Numbered from the stretch's first letter, positions 16,570 to 25,907 are shown. The stretch: DNA of 64,000 nt from JAIESQ01 sp964495375 (GCA_964495375.1 CAZBWM010000033.1:1-64000), one strand, 5' to 3'. Numbers and translations are program-made. The notes: generated by a model from the letters alone, not told the origin.

Positions 16570-17436
16570 ATGCAACGTTGTTTCTGTTTTCTGACTCGTG
16601 CAACCGTTTTTGCAGCCAGCGCGGCGCTCGTTTCGGCAGCCGCGGCCGGGCCCTACGCTCCCCCCGCGGGGCAAAGCGGCAGCGATGCCGTGCCCGCCAG
16701 CGCTCCGATCGCCTGGGCCACGAAAGTCGAAAGTCTCACGCGCGGTCCGCAGAATATCTCCGATCTCAAGTTGGGGCTCGCCTCGTTCGGCGTCGAAGGC
16801 AACGCGCTCGGCGCCGCCAATGCTACGACCGGCAACGGCACCCCCGTCGTCAGCTTGGGTGATGGTGGGCAGATCACCCTCAGCTTCGCAAATGCAATCA
16901 CCGACGGGCCGGGGGCAGATTTCGCCGTGTTTGAAAACGGGGTTACCGATACGTTTCTCGAGTTGGGTTTCGTCGAAGTCAGCTCCAACGGAACCGACTT
17001 TTTCCGCTTCGCAAGTGTTTCACTCACGCAGACCGACACCCAGATCGGCAGCTTCGGCGCGCTCGACGCTACGAATCTCTCCGACCTGGCCGGCAAATAC
17101 CGTGCGGGCTTCGGCACGCCGTTCGACCTGGCCGAGTTGTCGGGCATCTCTCCACTGTTGGATATCTCGCACGTCCGCTATGTGCGCATCATCGACGTCA
17201 TCGGCTCAATCGATCCGGCTTATGCCACGTTCGACTCGCAAGGACACAAGGTGAACGATCTCTGGCCGACGGCGTTCGCCTCGGGCGGTTTCGATCTCGA
17301 CGCGGTGGGGGTGCTCAATCAAGTGCCCGAGCCGAGCAGCCTGGTGCTGGCAGCCGTGGGCTTGGTCGTAGGGCTTGGTGTGGCGATTCGTGGCCGCGCG
17401 GTGCATCATCGCGCGATTCGTCATCGAGCGATGTAG
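16570..17436 (+). CDS. PEP-CTERM surface protein of the cobalamin-riboswitch locus
   Basis: A signal peptide (about residues 1-26) precedes a beta-rich domain with VVSLGDGGQITLSFANAI, DFAVFENGV, ELGFVEVSSNGTDFFRF and GFDLDAVGVLN. A C-terminal PEP-CTERM signal follows (VPEPSSLVLAAVGL, hydrophobic helix, RGR). The fold segments resemble the proteins annotated as cell surface protein beside BtuB-type receptors in Bacteroidetes; this is recalled, not searched. AAAGGA lies upstream of the ATG. The short tail after the helix is His/Arg-rich and overlaps the convergent HTH gene by 122 bases. Ligand binding is unproven, and a role in B12 uptake is inferred from context. Confidence 0.82.
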   Translation: MQRCFCFLTRATVFAASAALVSAAAAGPYAPPAGQSGSDAVPASAPIAWATKVESLTRGPQNISDLKLGLASFGVEGNALGAANATTGNGTPVVSLGDGGQITLSFANAITDGPGADFAVFENGVTDTFLELGFVEVSSNGTDFFRFASVSLTQTDTQIGSFGALDATNLSDLAGKYRAGFGTPFDLAELSGISPLLDISHVRYVRIIDVIGSIDPAYATFDSQGHKVNDLWPTAFASGGFDLDAVGVLNQVPEPSSLVLAAVGLVVGLGVAIRGRAVHHRAIRHRAM

Positions 17437-17872
17437 CGCTGCGGCCTGACTCGGTGACATCGTCCTCCGTATCGACGAAGGTCGCTTCGTGTCGCCGGGG
17501 CCATTCGATGGGCCGCCGGCGCGCGGCGACCGGGTCGACGGATTCGCGCTGCCCGTCGGGTGTGGCCAGCCATTGCTTGAGCTGCGCCCGACGGCGATCG
17601 CGCTCGCGGCGTGCCGCCATCTGACAGAGCACACACGGCATCCAGACCCGACCGCCGCACGTAGGACAGCGCACGTACGGTCGCTGGGGTTCGTCAAGCT
17701 CGGTCTCTAAATCTTCATCCGTGATCGATGCGATCCGCTCGTCGAACAGCCCGCGCGCAACCTGCCTGACCGTTGCGCGACTGACCCCCGCCAGCAGGGC
17801 GATCGCGCGCTGCGAGTGCTCGCCCGTCGCTAGCAAGCGGTGCACGCGTTGGATTTTCTCCAGCTCAATCAT
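17315..17872 (-). CDS. Helix-turn-helix protein with a zinc-ribbon-like segment
   Basis: The N-terminus reads like a short HTH (LATGEHSQRAIALLAGVSRA then TVRQVARG, about residues 14-42). A CPTCGGRVWMPCVLC segment near residues 69-83 should bind a metal. The C-terminal third is charged and low in order. It may be a DNA-binding regulator. Its last 122 bases overlap the 3' end of the convergent PEP-CTERM gene, where the composition may merely keep the frame open, though the stop at 17315 is the first available. The upstream gene at 17909 is co-oriented. Confidence 0.7.
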   Translation of the reverse strand: MIELEKIQRVHRLLATGEHSQRAIALLAGVSRATVRQVARGLFDERIASITDEDLETELDEPQRPYVRCPTCGGRVWMPCVLCQMAARRERDRRRAQLKQWLATPDGQRESVDPVAARRRPIEWPRRHEATFVDTEDDVTESGRSATSLDDESRDDAPRGHESPHQALRPSPRLPAPGCSARALD

Positions 17873-17908
17873 GGTGTCGTCTCTGTGAAGTGCGCAGCGC
17901 CCGGCGCG

Positions 17909-18166
17909 CTAGTCCTCGCTGCCGTCGCCGGCATCGCGCTGGGGCCAGTCGGTTACCTTCTCATCAAGCTCAAACTGGCTGTCCTCCAGCGCATCGGCCA
18001 GGTCGCGATCGAACCGCTCGAGCCAACTCTCAGGGTCGAGCTCTCCCGGCAGCGGGGCGCGATCGGGCGCGGGTGACCGAAAGCCAGCCGGGCCCGGCGT
18101 GGTAGCCGGAAACCGGGGGGCGTGCCTGGGCGTTTGGGGGTCGCGTGGATTTCCGGAAACAGCCAT
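17909..18166 (-). CDS. Small acidic/proline-rich protein of unknown function
   Basis: An 85-residue frame, Pro/Arg-rich in the N-terminal half and acidic in the C-terminal half (LERFDRDLADALEDSQFELD). No family is recognised. It lies 36 bases upstream of the HTH gene in the same direction, so the two may form a transcript. Composition and placement favour a real gene only modestly. Confidence 0.4.
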   Translation of the reverse strand: MAVSGNPRDPQTPRHAPRFPATTPGPAGFRSPAPDRAPLPGELDPESWLERFDRDLADALEDSQFELDEKVTDWPQRDAGDGSED

Positions 18167-18393
18167 CGGGGCAGGGCCTCCGCAGCAGGTGTGGTAAATG
18201 GCCGGGGGTGGCGGTCGTATCGAACGTCCTGATTATGGCGGCGATTGGCTCACAAGTCAATACATATTTTTGAACAAAATACAACCTAGTAAAGGCGGTG
18301 ATGTTCGGCCAAGATGAGGTACAATAAAGTAAGCACCGCGCGGGGCTTGCCGCGCTGCCCTCCGCAATTCATCACCCATCGAGGCCCGACGCT
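18167..18393. promoter_or_regulatory. AT-richer divergent intergenic region with promoter-like sequences
   Basis: The stretch 18240-18330 is notably richer in A and T than its surroundings and separates the minus-strand small gene from the plus-strand gene at 18394. TACAAT at 18320-18325 matches a bacterial -10 element for the plus-strand gene, but no good -35 lies 16-18 bases upstream. It most likely contains divergent promoters; exact sites are not claimed. Confidence 0.3.
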
Positions 18394-18690
18394 ATGACGC
18401 TCGAACCGTACGATCAGCGACGCATCGACGACCTTTCTTTACGCGTGTTCGACATCGCCACGACGCTGCGAAATATGGCTACTTTGGCTCGCGAGAACGA
18501 CTTGCATCAATTCGTCCTCCACGACAAGAAGGCCCTAGAATGGCTGGCCAAGCTCGAGGACTGGTCGCACAAGTCGCGTGGGGCCCTGGAGCGGGCGGCC
18601 CATCGCTCGCGCGGCGCCCGACGCGCCGTCGAGGTGACTCCGCCCGCAAAATCGCCAGCGCCGACGAAGAAATCTGGAAAAAAGAAGTAG
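18394..18690 (+). CDS. Small protein with lysine-rich tail, unknown function
   Basis: A 98-residue protein with a helical N-terminal part (DQRRIDDLSLRVFDIATTLR, WLAKLEDWSHKSR) and a basic C-terminus ending KKSGKKK. No family is recognised. The lysine-rich tail could mean nucleic-acid contact, as in other planctomycete proteins with AK-rich tails. It stands alone after an AT-rich promoter region and precedes the mprF-like gene by about 200 bases. Confidence 0.65.
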   Translation: MTLEPYDQRRIDDLSLRVFDIATTLRNMATLARENDLHQFVLHDKKALEWLAKLEDWSHKSRGALERAAHRSRGARRAVEVTPPAKSPAPTKKSGKKK

Positions 18691-18884
18691 CGTCTGGTCA
18701 AATTTGACGCGATTTCGAGCGAATGACCAATCGCTTCATTGCCGGTCGGTCGGCGGCCGTCGTCAGGCCGCCGCCGATCGACCCGGCGTGGGGCGGATGG
18801 CCTGAATCGATCGGCGATCGAGAGTGGTGGTTCACTTTGAAGAATATGTGAGTACACCCGTGTGCCACCAGCTCTGCCCGGGCC

Positions 18885-21716
18885 GTGTTTTACAGCGTGC
18901 CGAAGGAGCACCGGCAGCGCCCGTGGCACACGGAATTCAAAGTAACCCCTTACCCGATCGAGGACTTGGGCCGGTTCGACGTTCCCACCGCCAGCAGGAG
19001 GCTTCGGTTTGCCGTGAACGTGTTGCCGCCGGTCGAGCCTGACGATCCACTCCCAGACGGCGGCGCCGTGTCGCCACCCACCCACGACGCCGACGCCGAC
19101 GCAACGGGCGACTCCCCCGGCAACTCGTCAAGGCTCTTAGCCCGCGCGCTGCAATGGGCCGAATGCCACCCGCGGTTGCTGCACATCGCCGGCGCCGTCG
19201 CGATCACCGGGGTGTTTCTGGCCGCCCTGGCCGTGCTGCGGCACGAGCTGGCCCACTACAACTATCGCGACATCGAGCACAGCCTGGCCGCCATTCCGCG
19301 CGGTCATCTACTGTTGGCCTTGGCGCTGACCGTGGCTAACTACCTGGTGCTGGGGGGGTACGACTACCTGGGGCTCACCTTTCTCGGCCGCGCGCTGGCC
19401 TATCGCCGGGTGGCGCTCGCGTCGTTCCTCACGTACGCCTCGAGCCATAACTTTGGCGCGCTGTTGGGCGGAACGTCGATGCGCTATCGCATCTATTCCT
19501 CCTGGGGTCTCTCGGCACTGGAGATTGCCAAGCTTGTCGGCTTCTGTGGGCTGACCTTCTCGCTCGGCGTCTGCGCGTTGGCGGGCGTGGCCTTGGCGAT
19601 TGGTTCGCCGGTGGTGGCCGATGCCGTGGCGCTGCGGCCCCTGGACCTGCGTTTGGCGGGCGGAACGCTGTTGGTGGTGGTGATCGCCTACTTAACCATC
19701 ACGGCGCTGGGTCGCTTGCCGACCGCCTGGCAGCGCCGCAAGGAGAGCCTGCCGAAGCCGCGGATGGCCGTCGCGCAGATCGCGCTGGCCTCGCTCGATA
19801 TGACCCTTTCGGCCAGCGTGCTCTGGGTCCTGCTGCCTGAGGGGAGCTCGCTGGGCTTTCTGGGTTTTCTCGGGCTCTACGTGGCGGCGCAGGTCGTCGG
19901 CATGCTAAGCCATGTGCCGGGCGGCGTCGGCGTGTTCGAGGCCGCGATGCTCAAGGCCTTTCCCGATTCGACCGATCACGCGGCGCTCTTTGGCGCCTTG
20001 GTGGCGTTTCGCGCGATCTACTACCTGCTGCCGCTGGGTGTGGCGGCGGTCCTGTTGGTGGTTTACGAAGTCTCACAGCGCTGGCACGTGCTATCGGCGT
20101 GGGGCTCTCGCGCCGGGCGCTGGCTCCCCGCGATCGCGCCGAACTTGTTGGCTCTGCTGACGCTGTTGGCCGGCGCCGTGCTGCTCATCTCCGGGGCAAC
20201 ACCTGCCGACCCCGATCGCTTGAGTTGGCTACAGCGCCACGTATCGCTCCCATTGGTCGAAGTGTCGCACTTTGCCGGCAGCCTGGTGGGGGTGGCGCTC
20301 GTGCTCTTGGCCCGCGGCTTGCAACGCCGGCTCGACGCCGCCTATCACCTGACGCTCGGCCTGCTGGCCGTCGGCATTGTGGCTTCGCTCGCCAAGGGCT
20401 GGGACTACGAAGAAGCGGCTGTGCTCGCCTTGGCGGCCGCGGCGCTCTGGCCGGCACGGCCGTACTTCTATCGCCGCTCGTCGCTGTTCACGCAGCGGAT
20501 GACCGCCAGTTGGCTGACCACCGTGGCGTTGGTCGTCGGCGGATCGATGGCCTTGGCGATGTTCTCCTTCCGGCACATCGAGTATCGCGACGAATTGTGG
20601 TGGCAGTTCGCGTTTGAAGCCGATGCCCCCCGCGTGCTGCGGGCGAGCGTGGCCGCGAGCGTGCTGGCAATCGTCTACGGCTTCGCGCGATTGCTGAGCC
20701 CGGCCCCGCGCCGGCCGGAATTGCCTGGGCCCGAAGAGCTGGCGCGCGCCACCGCGATCGTTGGCCAGTCGCCGCGCGCCGATGCCCAGCTCGCGCTCTT
20801 GGGCGACAAGCTGCTCTTGTTCGACGAAGCCGATCGCGGCCTGGTGATGTATCAGGTGGCAGGCCGCTCGTGGGTGGCGCTCGGCGATCCGGTTGCACCG
20901 ACCGACATGCAGCCCGAGTTGGTGTGGCAGTTCCACGAACTGGTTGACAGCTACGGCGGTTGGACCATCTTCTACCAGGTGAACGAAGAGCGCTTGGGGC
21001 AATATCTCGACCTGGGCCTGACGCTGCTGAAGCTCGGCGAAGAAGCGCGCGTGCCGCTGGCCGATTTTTCGCTCGAAGGCAAACAGCGCAAAGGGCTCCG
21101 GCATACGCGCACGAAGCTGGCCGGCGCCGGCTGCACGTTCGAGGTGGTGCCCGAGGTCGATGTTCCGGCGCTGTTACCCAGGCTGCGTGAAGTCTCCGAC
21201 GCCTGGCTCGGCGAAAAGCAGGCCCGCGAGAAGGGCTTCTCGCTCGGTTACTTCGACGAAGATTACCTACGGCGGTTTCCCTGCGCCGTGGTGCGCGTCG
21301 ATGGCCAGATCGTGGCGTTCGCCAATTTGTTCGAGACGGCCGACCGCGATGAGCTATCGCTCGATTTGATGCGGCACCTGCCGGATGCCCCCGCTGGCGT
21401 GATGGAGTTTTTGTTCATCGAGCTGATGCTGTGGGGACACGAGCGCGGTTACGAGTGGTTCAACCTGGGCATGGCCCCGCTCGCGGGCGTCGAAAGCCGC
21501 AACCTGGCGCCGGTCTGGAACCAGTTGGCGGCCCTGCTCTATCGTCACGGCGAGCGTCTCTACAACTTCCAGGGGCTGCGGCAATACAAGGACAAGTTCG
21601 ACCCCGAGTGGCGCCCCAAATACTTGGCCTCACCGGGCGGCTGGACACTGGGCCCGGTGCTGGCCGACCTGGTCACGCTGATCGCCGGAGGGTGGACGGG
21701 GGTGATTAAGAAGTGA
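18885..21716 (+). CDS. mprF: MprF-like bifunctional lipid flippase/aminoacyl-phosphatidylglycerol synthase
   Basis: MprF proteins transfer an amino acid from aminoacyl-tRNA to phosphatidylglycerol and flip the product, lowering surface negative charge. The N-terminal half (to about residue 600) is a multi-helix membrane domain with the flippase-type segments HNFGALLGGTSMRYRIYSSW and LSHVPGGVGVFEAAML. The C-terminal third is the DUF2156/GNAT-like synthase (GKQRKGLRHTRTKLAGAG, GYEWFNLGMAPLAGV, then YNFQGLRQYKDKFDPEWRPK), all typical. The GTG at 18885 is the outermost start. A GTG at 19014 preceded by AGGAGG 12 bases upstream is an equally good choice and would remove a poorly conserved leader. 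Amino-acid specificity (Lys or Ala) cannot be told. Confidence 0.9.
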   Translation: MFYSVPKEHRQRPWHTEFKVTPYPIEDLGRFDVPTASRRLRFAVNVLPPVEPDDPLPDGGAVSPPTHDADADATGDSPGNSSRLLARALQWAECHPRLLHIAGAVAITGVFLAALAVLRHELAHYNYRDIEHSLAAIPRGHLLLALALTVANYLVLGGYDYLGLTFLGRALAYRRVALASFLTYASSHNFGALLGGTSMRYRIYSSWGLSALEIAKLVGFCGLTFSLGVCALAGVALAIGSPVVADAVALRPLDLRLAGGTLLVVVIAYLTITALGRLPTAWQRRKESLPKPRMAVAQIALASLDMTLSASVLWVLLPEGSSLGFLGFLGLYVAAQVVGMLSHVPGGVGVFEAAMLKAFPDSTDHAALFGALVAFRAIYYLLPLGVAAVLLVVYEVSQRWHVLSAWGSRAGRWLPAIAPNLLALLTLLAGAVLLISGATPADPDRLSWLQRHVSLPLVEVSHFAGSLVGVALVLLARGLQRRLDAAYHLTLGLLAVGIVASLAKGWDYEEAAVLALAAAALWPARPYFYRRSSLFTQRMTASWLTTVALVVGGSMALAMFSFRHIEYRDELWWQFAFEADAPRVLRASVAASVLAIVYGFARLLSPAPRRPELPGPEELARATAIVGQSPRADAQLALLGDKLLLFDEADRGLVMYQVAGRSWVALGDPVAPTDMQPELVWQFHELVDSYGGWTIFYQVNEERLGQYLDLGLTLLKLGEEARVPLADFSLEGKQRKGLRHTRTKLAGAGCTFEVVPEVDVPALLPRLREVSDAWLGEKQAREKGFSLGYFDEDYLRRFPCAVVRVDGQIVAFANLFETADRDELSLDLMRHLPDAPAGVMEFLFIELMLWGHERGYEWFNLGMAPLAGVESRNLAPVWNQLAALLYRHGERLYNFQGLRQYKDKFDPEWRPKYLASPGGWTLGPVLADLVTLIAGGWTGVIKK

Positions 21717-21731
21717 GCGAGGGGAAACAGT

Positions 21732-21958
21732 GGGTGGCCCCGGCAACTTGTTGCCGGGGTGGCGAAGCCACAAGAGGTACTTAGAAACGGTAGTCATGCG
21801 CGCGAGGGCGCCAAGCTGGATCGCGAGCGCGAAATCGACGCGGACCTTTTCTGTGCTGAGGTTGATTTTCGGTGCCCGCGACCGACTCAGCGACAACGCT
21901 GAAGCAGTTCCTCTTGTCGCTGCGCGACCCAGGCACGCTGCGCGTCCCTGGGCCACCC
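21732..21958 (+). repeat. MITE/REP-like dispersed element, copy 2
   Basis: It has the same ends as copy 1: it opens GGGTGGCCCC with a local GGCAAC/GTTGCC hairpin and GGCGAAGCCACAAGAGG, and closes CCTCTTGTCGCTGCGCGACC, then GGGCCACCC at 21958. The inner part is longer and unrelated to copies 1 and 3. It lies between the mprF-like gene and the convergent VWA gene. Confidence 0.75.
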
Positions 21959-21993
21959 GGCGGAAACGATTCTCGTCCTCGTCTCACCATCCA

Positions 21994-23697
21994 CTACGAC
22001 ACAATCTCCCGCCGCCGCTTCAGATAATCCCACACCACGTAGCGGTCGAGGTCGCGGCCGCCGCTGAAGAACACCCGTCCTTTGGTCGATTCGGCCATGC
22101 GGTACGCGAAGCGGATATCTTCTTCCGACTGCGACCAGCCGCTCAGCAGAAAGATGTTGATCGTGATCCCCTCGCGGTGGCACAAGCGCGCCTCGCGCAT
22201 CGTGGCCTCTTCCGTCCGCGAGTCGGGCGGATAGAGCAGGTAAAGCATTTGCGCCTCGAAGTGGGCGGTCGGCAGCCCGTCGGTGATCAAGATGATCTGC
22301 CGGTTGGGCGTGTCTTGCAGGCTGAGAAACTTGCGGGCCAGGTTCAGCCCGTGCTGAATGTTGGTGAAGTGGGGCGGAACCTGCAGCTCGCTGATGTCGG
22401 GGTTGCTCATGTCGGCTTTGAGCCGCACGAACGGTTGAAAGATGGTGACCGGCTTCGGCATCAGGTTGACGATTTCGCTCGAGTGCCGAACTTTGGCAAA
22501 GCTGTAAACCTCGATGAACTGCAGGAAGTCGCCGGGGTACTCGCGGCGCATCAGCCCGTCGAGCGCCAGAGCCATGCGTTTGACGTTGATGTACTGCCCG
22601 CCGTAGCGCATCGAACCGCTCATGTCCATCAACACCGAGGTGGCGCACTTGGGCGTGTTGCGCGTGCGATGGATTTCGATGTCGTCGGTGGTGAGCCGCA
22701 CCGGCGTGCCTGGCCCGCTGCGCAGCAGGGCGTTGACGAACGACGCGGGGATATCCATGTTGGCCACGGCGTCGCCGAATTCGTACGGCCGCGTGGCCTG
22801 CATCTCGACCGCTCCTTCGCCGACGATCGGGCCGGTGTGCCGGCCGCTGCGGGCGGCGTCCAGCTCGCTGAAGATCCGCTCGAGCAGCTTGCTTTGAAAG
22901 ATGCGGTACGCCTTGGGCGTCAGCTCGTAACTGCCTGAGCGGTTGCGCTCGAGCCCCTGTCGTTCGGCCATCTCGCGCATCAGGTCTTCGATCTGCTGTC
23001 GCAGGGCGCCGAGTTGTTCGATATCGCCCGGCTCGGCGAACTCGGCCAGCGCGTCCATGTCGATGATGCCGATCTGGGCGGTCTTCTCGGCTTCTTCGAG
23101 TTGCTTGAGCAGGCGATCGATCGTTTCGAGCTCTTCCTTGACTTCCAGGGCGTCGTGGATGGTGAGCCGCTCGCGGCCGGTGAACTCATACTTCTCGGCC
23201 AACTCGTCGATCTGGTACTTGTTGCCCAGCGCGCCGATCAGCGGCATCATCGCGGCGGCAAACTGCGAGCGATCGTCGCCGGCCTGATACCAGATGTGCT
23301 CCAGGTCGCGGAGTTGCTCTTCTTTGACGGCGCGATGAAACAGCCCGCGCAAGGATTTCGGCGGTTTGGCGGCCTTGGCGCGGCGCTGGTACTCGACGGC
23401 CGCGTCCTTCCGCACGCGACGCGTTTCATAACGTTCGAGAATCTTGCGCTTGCGCTCCTCGAGCAAGTGACGCAGCGCTTCGATGCTGGGGCCCAGCCCG
23501 GCGATCTGGCTGGGGTCGAGCCGCACGGCGCGGGCCAATTCCTCGTCAGTCAGTTCGCGCAGCGAGCCGTACATCAGCAAGTGCTCGAACGCGCCGGAGA
23601 CCAGGTCGGCCTCGGGCTGCCGCGGGCTGGGAAACCGCTGCGGATCGAACTTGCGATAGGTGTGAATAACGCCGCCAAGGCGGGAAGGTGTGGTCAT
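21994..23697 (-). CDS. VWA domain protein, partner of the MoxR-like ATPase
   Basis: A 567-residue protein with a charged, helical N-terminal two thirds (ERKRKILERYETRRVRKDAA; coiled-coil-like near residues 200-270) and a C-terminal von Willebrand A domain. The MIDAS motif is DMSGS at residues 358-362, with the later TDGLP. VWA proteins of this type work with MoxR/ChlI-like AAA ATPases in metal insertion or protein remodelling. Such an ATPase is encoded upstream in the same operon (24376-25791), with two small genes between them. The protein probably acts in the cytoplasm, since no signal peptide is visible. Confidence 0.88.
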   Translation of the reverse strand: MTTPSRLGGVIHTYRKFDPQRFPSPRQPEADLVSGAFEHLLMYGSLRELTDEELARAVRLDPSQIAGLGPSIEALRHLLEERKRKILERYETRRVRKDAAVEYQRRAKAAKPPKSLRGLFHRAVKEEQLRDLEHIWYQAGDDRSQFAAAMMPLIGALGNKYQIDELAEKYEFTGRERLTIHDALEVKEELETIDRLLKQLEEAEKTAQIGIIDMDALAEFAEPGDIEQLGALRQQIEDLMREMAERQGLERNRSGSYELTPKAYRIFQSKLLERIFSELDAARSGRHTGPIVGEGAVEMQATRPYEFGDAVANMDIPASFVNALLRSGPGTPVRLTTDDIEIHRTRNTPKCATSVLMDMSGSMRYGGQYINVKRMALALDGLMRREYPGDFLQFIEVYSFAKVRHSSEIVNLMPKPVTIFQPFVRLKADMSNPDISELQVPPHFTNIQHGLNLARKFLSLQDTPNRQIILITDGLPTAHFEAQMLYLLYPPDSRTEEATMREARLCHREGITINIFLLSGWSQSEEDIRFAYRMAESTKGRVFFSGGRDLDRYVVWDYLKRRREIVS

Positions 23698-23705
23698 TAC
23701 ATTCT

Positions 23706-23730
23706 CCCCTCTCCCCTTGCGGGAGAGGGG
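23706..23730. repeat. REP-like hairpin CCCCTCTCCC/GGGAGAGGGG
   Basis: A 10-base perfect stem with loop CTTGC, immediately upstream of the VWA gene on the minus strand. It is the reverse-complement arrangement of the element at 14482-14504 (loop GCAAG). Confidence 0.75.
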
Positions 23731-23891
23731 CCGGGGGTGAGGGGTACGCTGCTCGTTCGGCTCGGAACTTCAGGCGTTGTCCTATCGTGGGAGTCTTTCG
23801 TTGCAATGGCTTCTAACACCTCCCACAAAGGAGAGGGCGGTTTGCTGAAACAACTTGTGGCCGTGAGTTCGCGGGTGTTAGCTCCATTCCC

Positions 23892-24134
23892 TCACGGCCA
23901 GTTCAACCCCGACACGAATGAAATCCAAACGCCAAGCAGCATCAAACCGACGACTGCATACACGATGACAATCACCCCGCCTAGACGCCAGCCGTGTTGC
24001 AATTGATACATCGTTGCGCACGCCAGGGACGCGCTGAGTACAAGACCGACTTTAATTTCCGTGGACGTTTCGATCGCGAACAAGACTGCCGCGAGCAGCA
24101 CAAGCAGCAGCAACGTTCGCAGGGTGAATTGCAT
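23892..24134 (-). CDS. Small membrane protein (QFTLRTLLLLV type)
   Basis: An 80-residue protein starting MQFTLRTLLLLVLLAAVLFA with three hydrophobic segments in all. Planctomycetes encode many short membrane proteins with this Q-F-S/T-L-R-T-L-L-L start; their function is unknown. I chose the ATG at 24134; upstream codons overlap the next gene in another frame. It lies 10 bases after the gene at 24145 within the MoxR/VWA operon. Confidence 0.65.
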   Translation of the reverse strand: MQFTLRTLLLLVLLAAVLFAIETSTEIKVGLVLSASLACATMYQLQHGWRLGGVIVIVYAVVGLMLLGVWISFVSGLNWP

Positions 24135-24144
24135 TGCGCCGTTC

Positions 24145-24372
24145 TTACGCCGCGTCGACGGCCGCATAGACTTTGCCATGCCTGGCCAACCACTCGACGT
24201 CTCCGTGTTCGGCATGCTCTTTGACCTGGCGCAAGAGATCGATTGTTTCCGCCTCGTAACAGGGTTCGCTTGGATCGTCGACGGGCACGACCAACTCGAC
24301 CTCGACCGCGACAACGTATTTCTCGGTCTGAATCAGTCGAATGCGTCTGACGCGTTTGCCTGGGATACGCAT
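24145..24372 (-). CDS. Small acidic protein between the MoxR and membrane-protein genes
   Basis: A 75-residue protein (MRIPGKRVRRIRLI, then EVELVVPVDDPSEPCYEAET, a helical IDLLRQVKEHAEHGDVEWL). It looks like a small alpha/beta domain. No family is recognised. The start lies 3 bases after the MoxR stop, so it is translationally linked to that gene. Confidence 0.65.
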   Translation of the reverse strand: MRIPGKRVRRIRLIQTEKYVVAVEVELVVPVDDPSEPCYEAETIDLLRQVKEHAEHGDVEWLARHGKVYAAVDAA

Positions 24373-24375
24373 CGG

Positions 24376-25791
24376 CTACACCTCATACTCAATCCGCCCG
24401 TGCCGCTCGCTACGGGAGATGTGATCCGTGGCGTGTAGCCCGGCCAGCACGAATTCCACGCAGCTCGCCCGCATCGCCGCGTCGCTCGAAGCGTGAACCT
24501 CGAACGCTTTGTCCCACGCCGGTGGCACGCGTTTGAGACGCTCGGCGTACTGTTCGCTCGGCAGCACGTCGCCGACCTCGATCTTCACCCCTTCGCCGAA
24601 AATGCGGGCGATCTCGTCGAGCCCGTGCCTTTCGACGTACTCTTCGAACACGTTCTTCACGGCGTCGGCCAGCAGGGCGTCGAGCACTTGCCGTTCGCTA
24701 AGCTGATGGCTGCTCATCAGATCGAGTTCCAGCTTGCCCAGGCTCGACGCGTACAAATGCCCCAGGTCGCTGATGCGCACCACCGCGGGGCGCTCGCCCA
24801 GGCGAATGCCGCGCTGCCGGGCGCTGGCGACCATCGTGCGATAGTTGGCGATCGACAGCCGCGCGCTCACGCCCGACTGCTGATCGATGAACTTGCTCTT
24901 GCGGGCAATGCGGCTGATCTCTTCGACGACTTCGCGCATGAAGTAGGGGACCACCACGGGATAGTCGCCGCCGAGATCGAGCCCGCTCTCCTGTTCCATG
25001 ATCTGGATGCCGAGGTCGCGCTCGCGCGGATAGTGCGTGTGGATGAGCGAGCCGATGCGGTCCTTGAGCTGCGGAATGACCTTGCCCGAGCGGTTGTACG
25101 TAGCCGGGTTGGCCGAGAAGAGAATCAGCACGTCGATATCGAACTTCACGGGGTAACCGCGGATTTGCACGTCGCGCTCTTCGAGAATGTTGAACAGGCC
25201 AACCTGCACCAGCTCGTCGAGCTCAGGCAGTTCGTTCATCGCGAAGATGCCGCGGTGCATGCGCGGGATGAGCCCGAAGTGCAGGGCCTCTTCCGCGGCC
25301 ATGCTGGTGCCGGCGGCCAGCTTGGCCGGATCGATCTCGCCGATGATGTCGGCGAACTTGGTGCCCGGCGCGAGGCGTTCAGCGTAGCGCTCGGCGCGTG
25401 GCCACCAGCCGATCGGCACGTGCTCTTCCGGTGTGTTGGCGAGAAAGCGCTTCACCGCGCCTGAGATCGGCCGCAACGGATCGTCGTGCAGCGGCGCTTC
25501 GGGGATGTCGACGTAGGGAATCTCTTCGTCCAGCAACCCGACGAGCGAGCGCATCAGCCGGCTCTTGGCTTGCCCCTTTTCCCCCAAAAAGAGCATGTCG
25601 TGCTGGGCCAACAGGGCAATGTTGATCTCGGGGATGACGGTATCTTCATAACCGATGATGCCGGGGAACAGCTCGTCGCCGCGGGCCAGGGCCGCGACGA
25701 AGTTATCGTGAATCTCGCGCTTGACCGATTTTGACGTCCAGCCGCTTTCGCGCAGCTCGCGCAGGTTCGTGGGGCGCGTCAGCGTGGCCAT
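24376..25791 (-). CDS. MoxR/ChlI-like AAA+ ATPase
   Basis: A 471-residue AAA+ protein. Walker A is GEKGQAKS at residues 70-77. The Walker B/sensor region appears as GIFAMNELPELDELVQVGLF, and the pre-sensor loop as ILFSANPATYNRSG, both characteristic of magnesium-chelatase ChlI/MoxR ATPases. It would drive remodelling or metal-insertion work together with the VWA protein encoded downstream. First gene of a four-gene minus-strand operon (25791 to 21994). The target of the complex is not indicated by neighbours. Confidence 0.9.
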   Translation of the reverse strand: MATLTRPTNLRELRESGWTSKSVKREIHDNFVAALARGDELFPGIIGYEDTVIPEINIALLAQHDMLFLGEKGQAKSRLMRSLVGLLDEEIPYVDIPEAPLHDDPLRPISGAVKRFLANTPEEHVPIGWWPRAERYAERLAPGTKFADIIGEIDPAKLAAGTSMAAEEALHFGLIPRMHRGIFAMNELPELDELVQVGLFNILEERDVQIRGYPVKFDIDVLILFSANPATYNRSGKVIPQLKDRIGSLIHTHYPRERDLGIQIMEQESGLDLGGDYPVVVPYFMREVVEEISRIARKSKFIDQQSGVSARLSIANYRTMVASARQRGIRLGERPAVVRISDLGHLYASSLGKLELDLMSSHQLSERQVLDALLADAVKNVFEEYVERHGLDEIARIFGEGVKIEVGDVLPSEQYAERLKRVPPAWDKAFEVHASSDAAMRASCVEFVLAGLHATDHISRSERHGRIEYEV

Positions 25792-25907
25792 GAATGCTCC
25801 GTTGGGTGGGGGCGAAATTGGGGGATGCTGGCAGAATCTGCAAGGGGGGGCCAGTCGATTATAGCGCGGCCGGGGGGCGGGCCAAGCGCGGGGATAGCAT
25901 GAAATTC

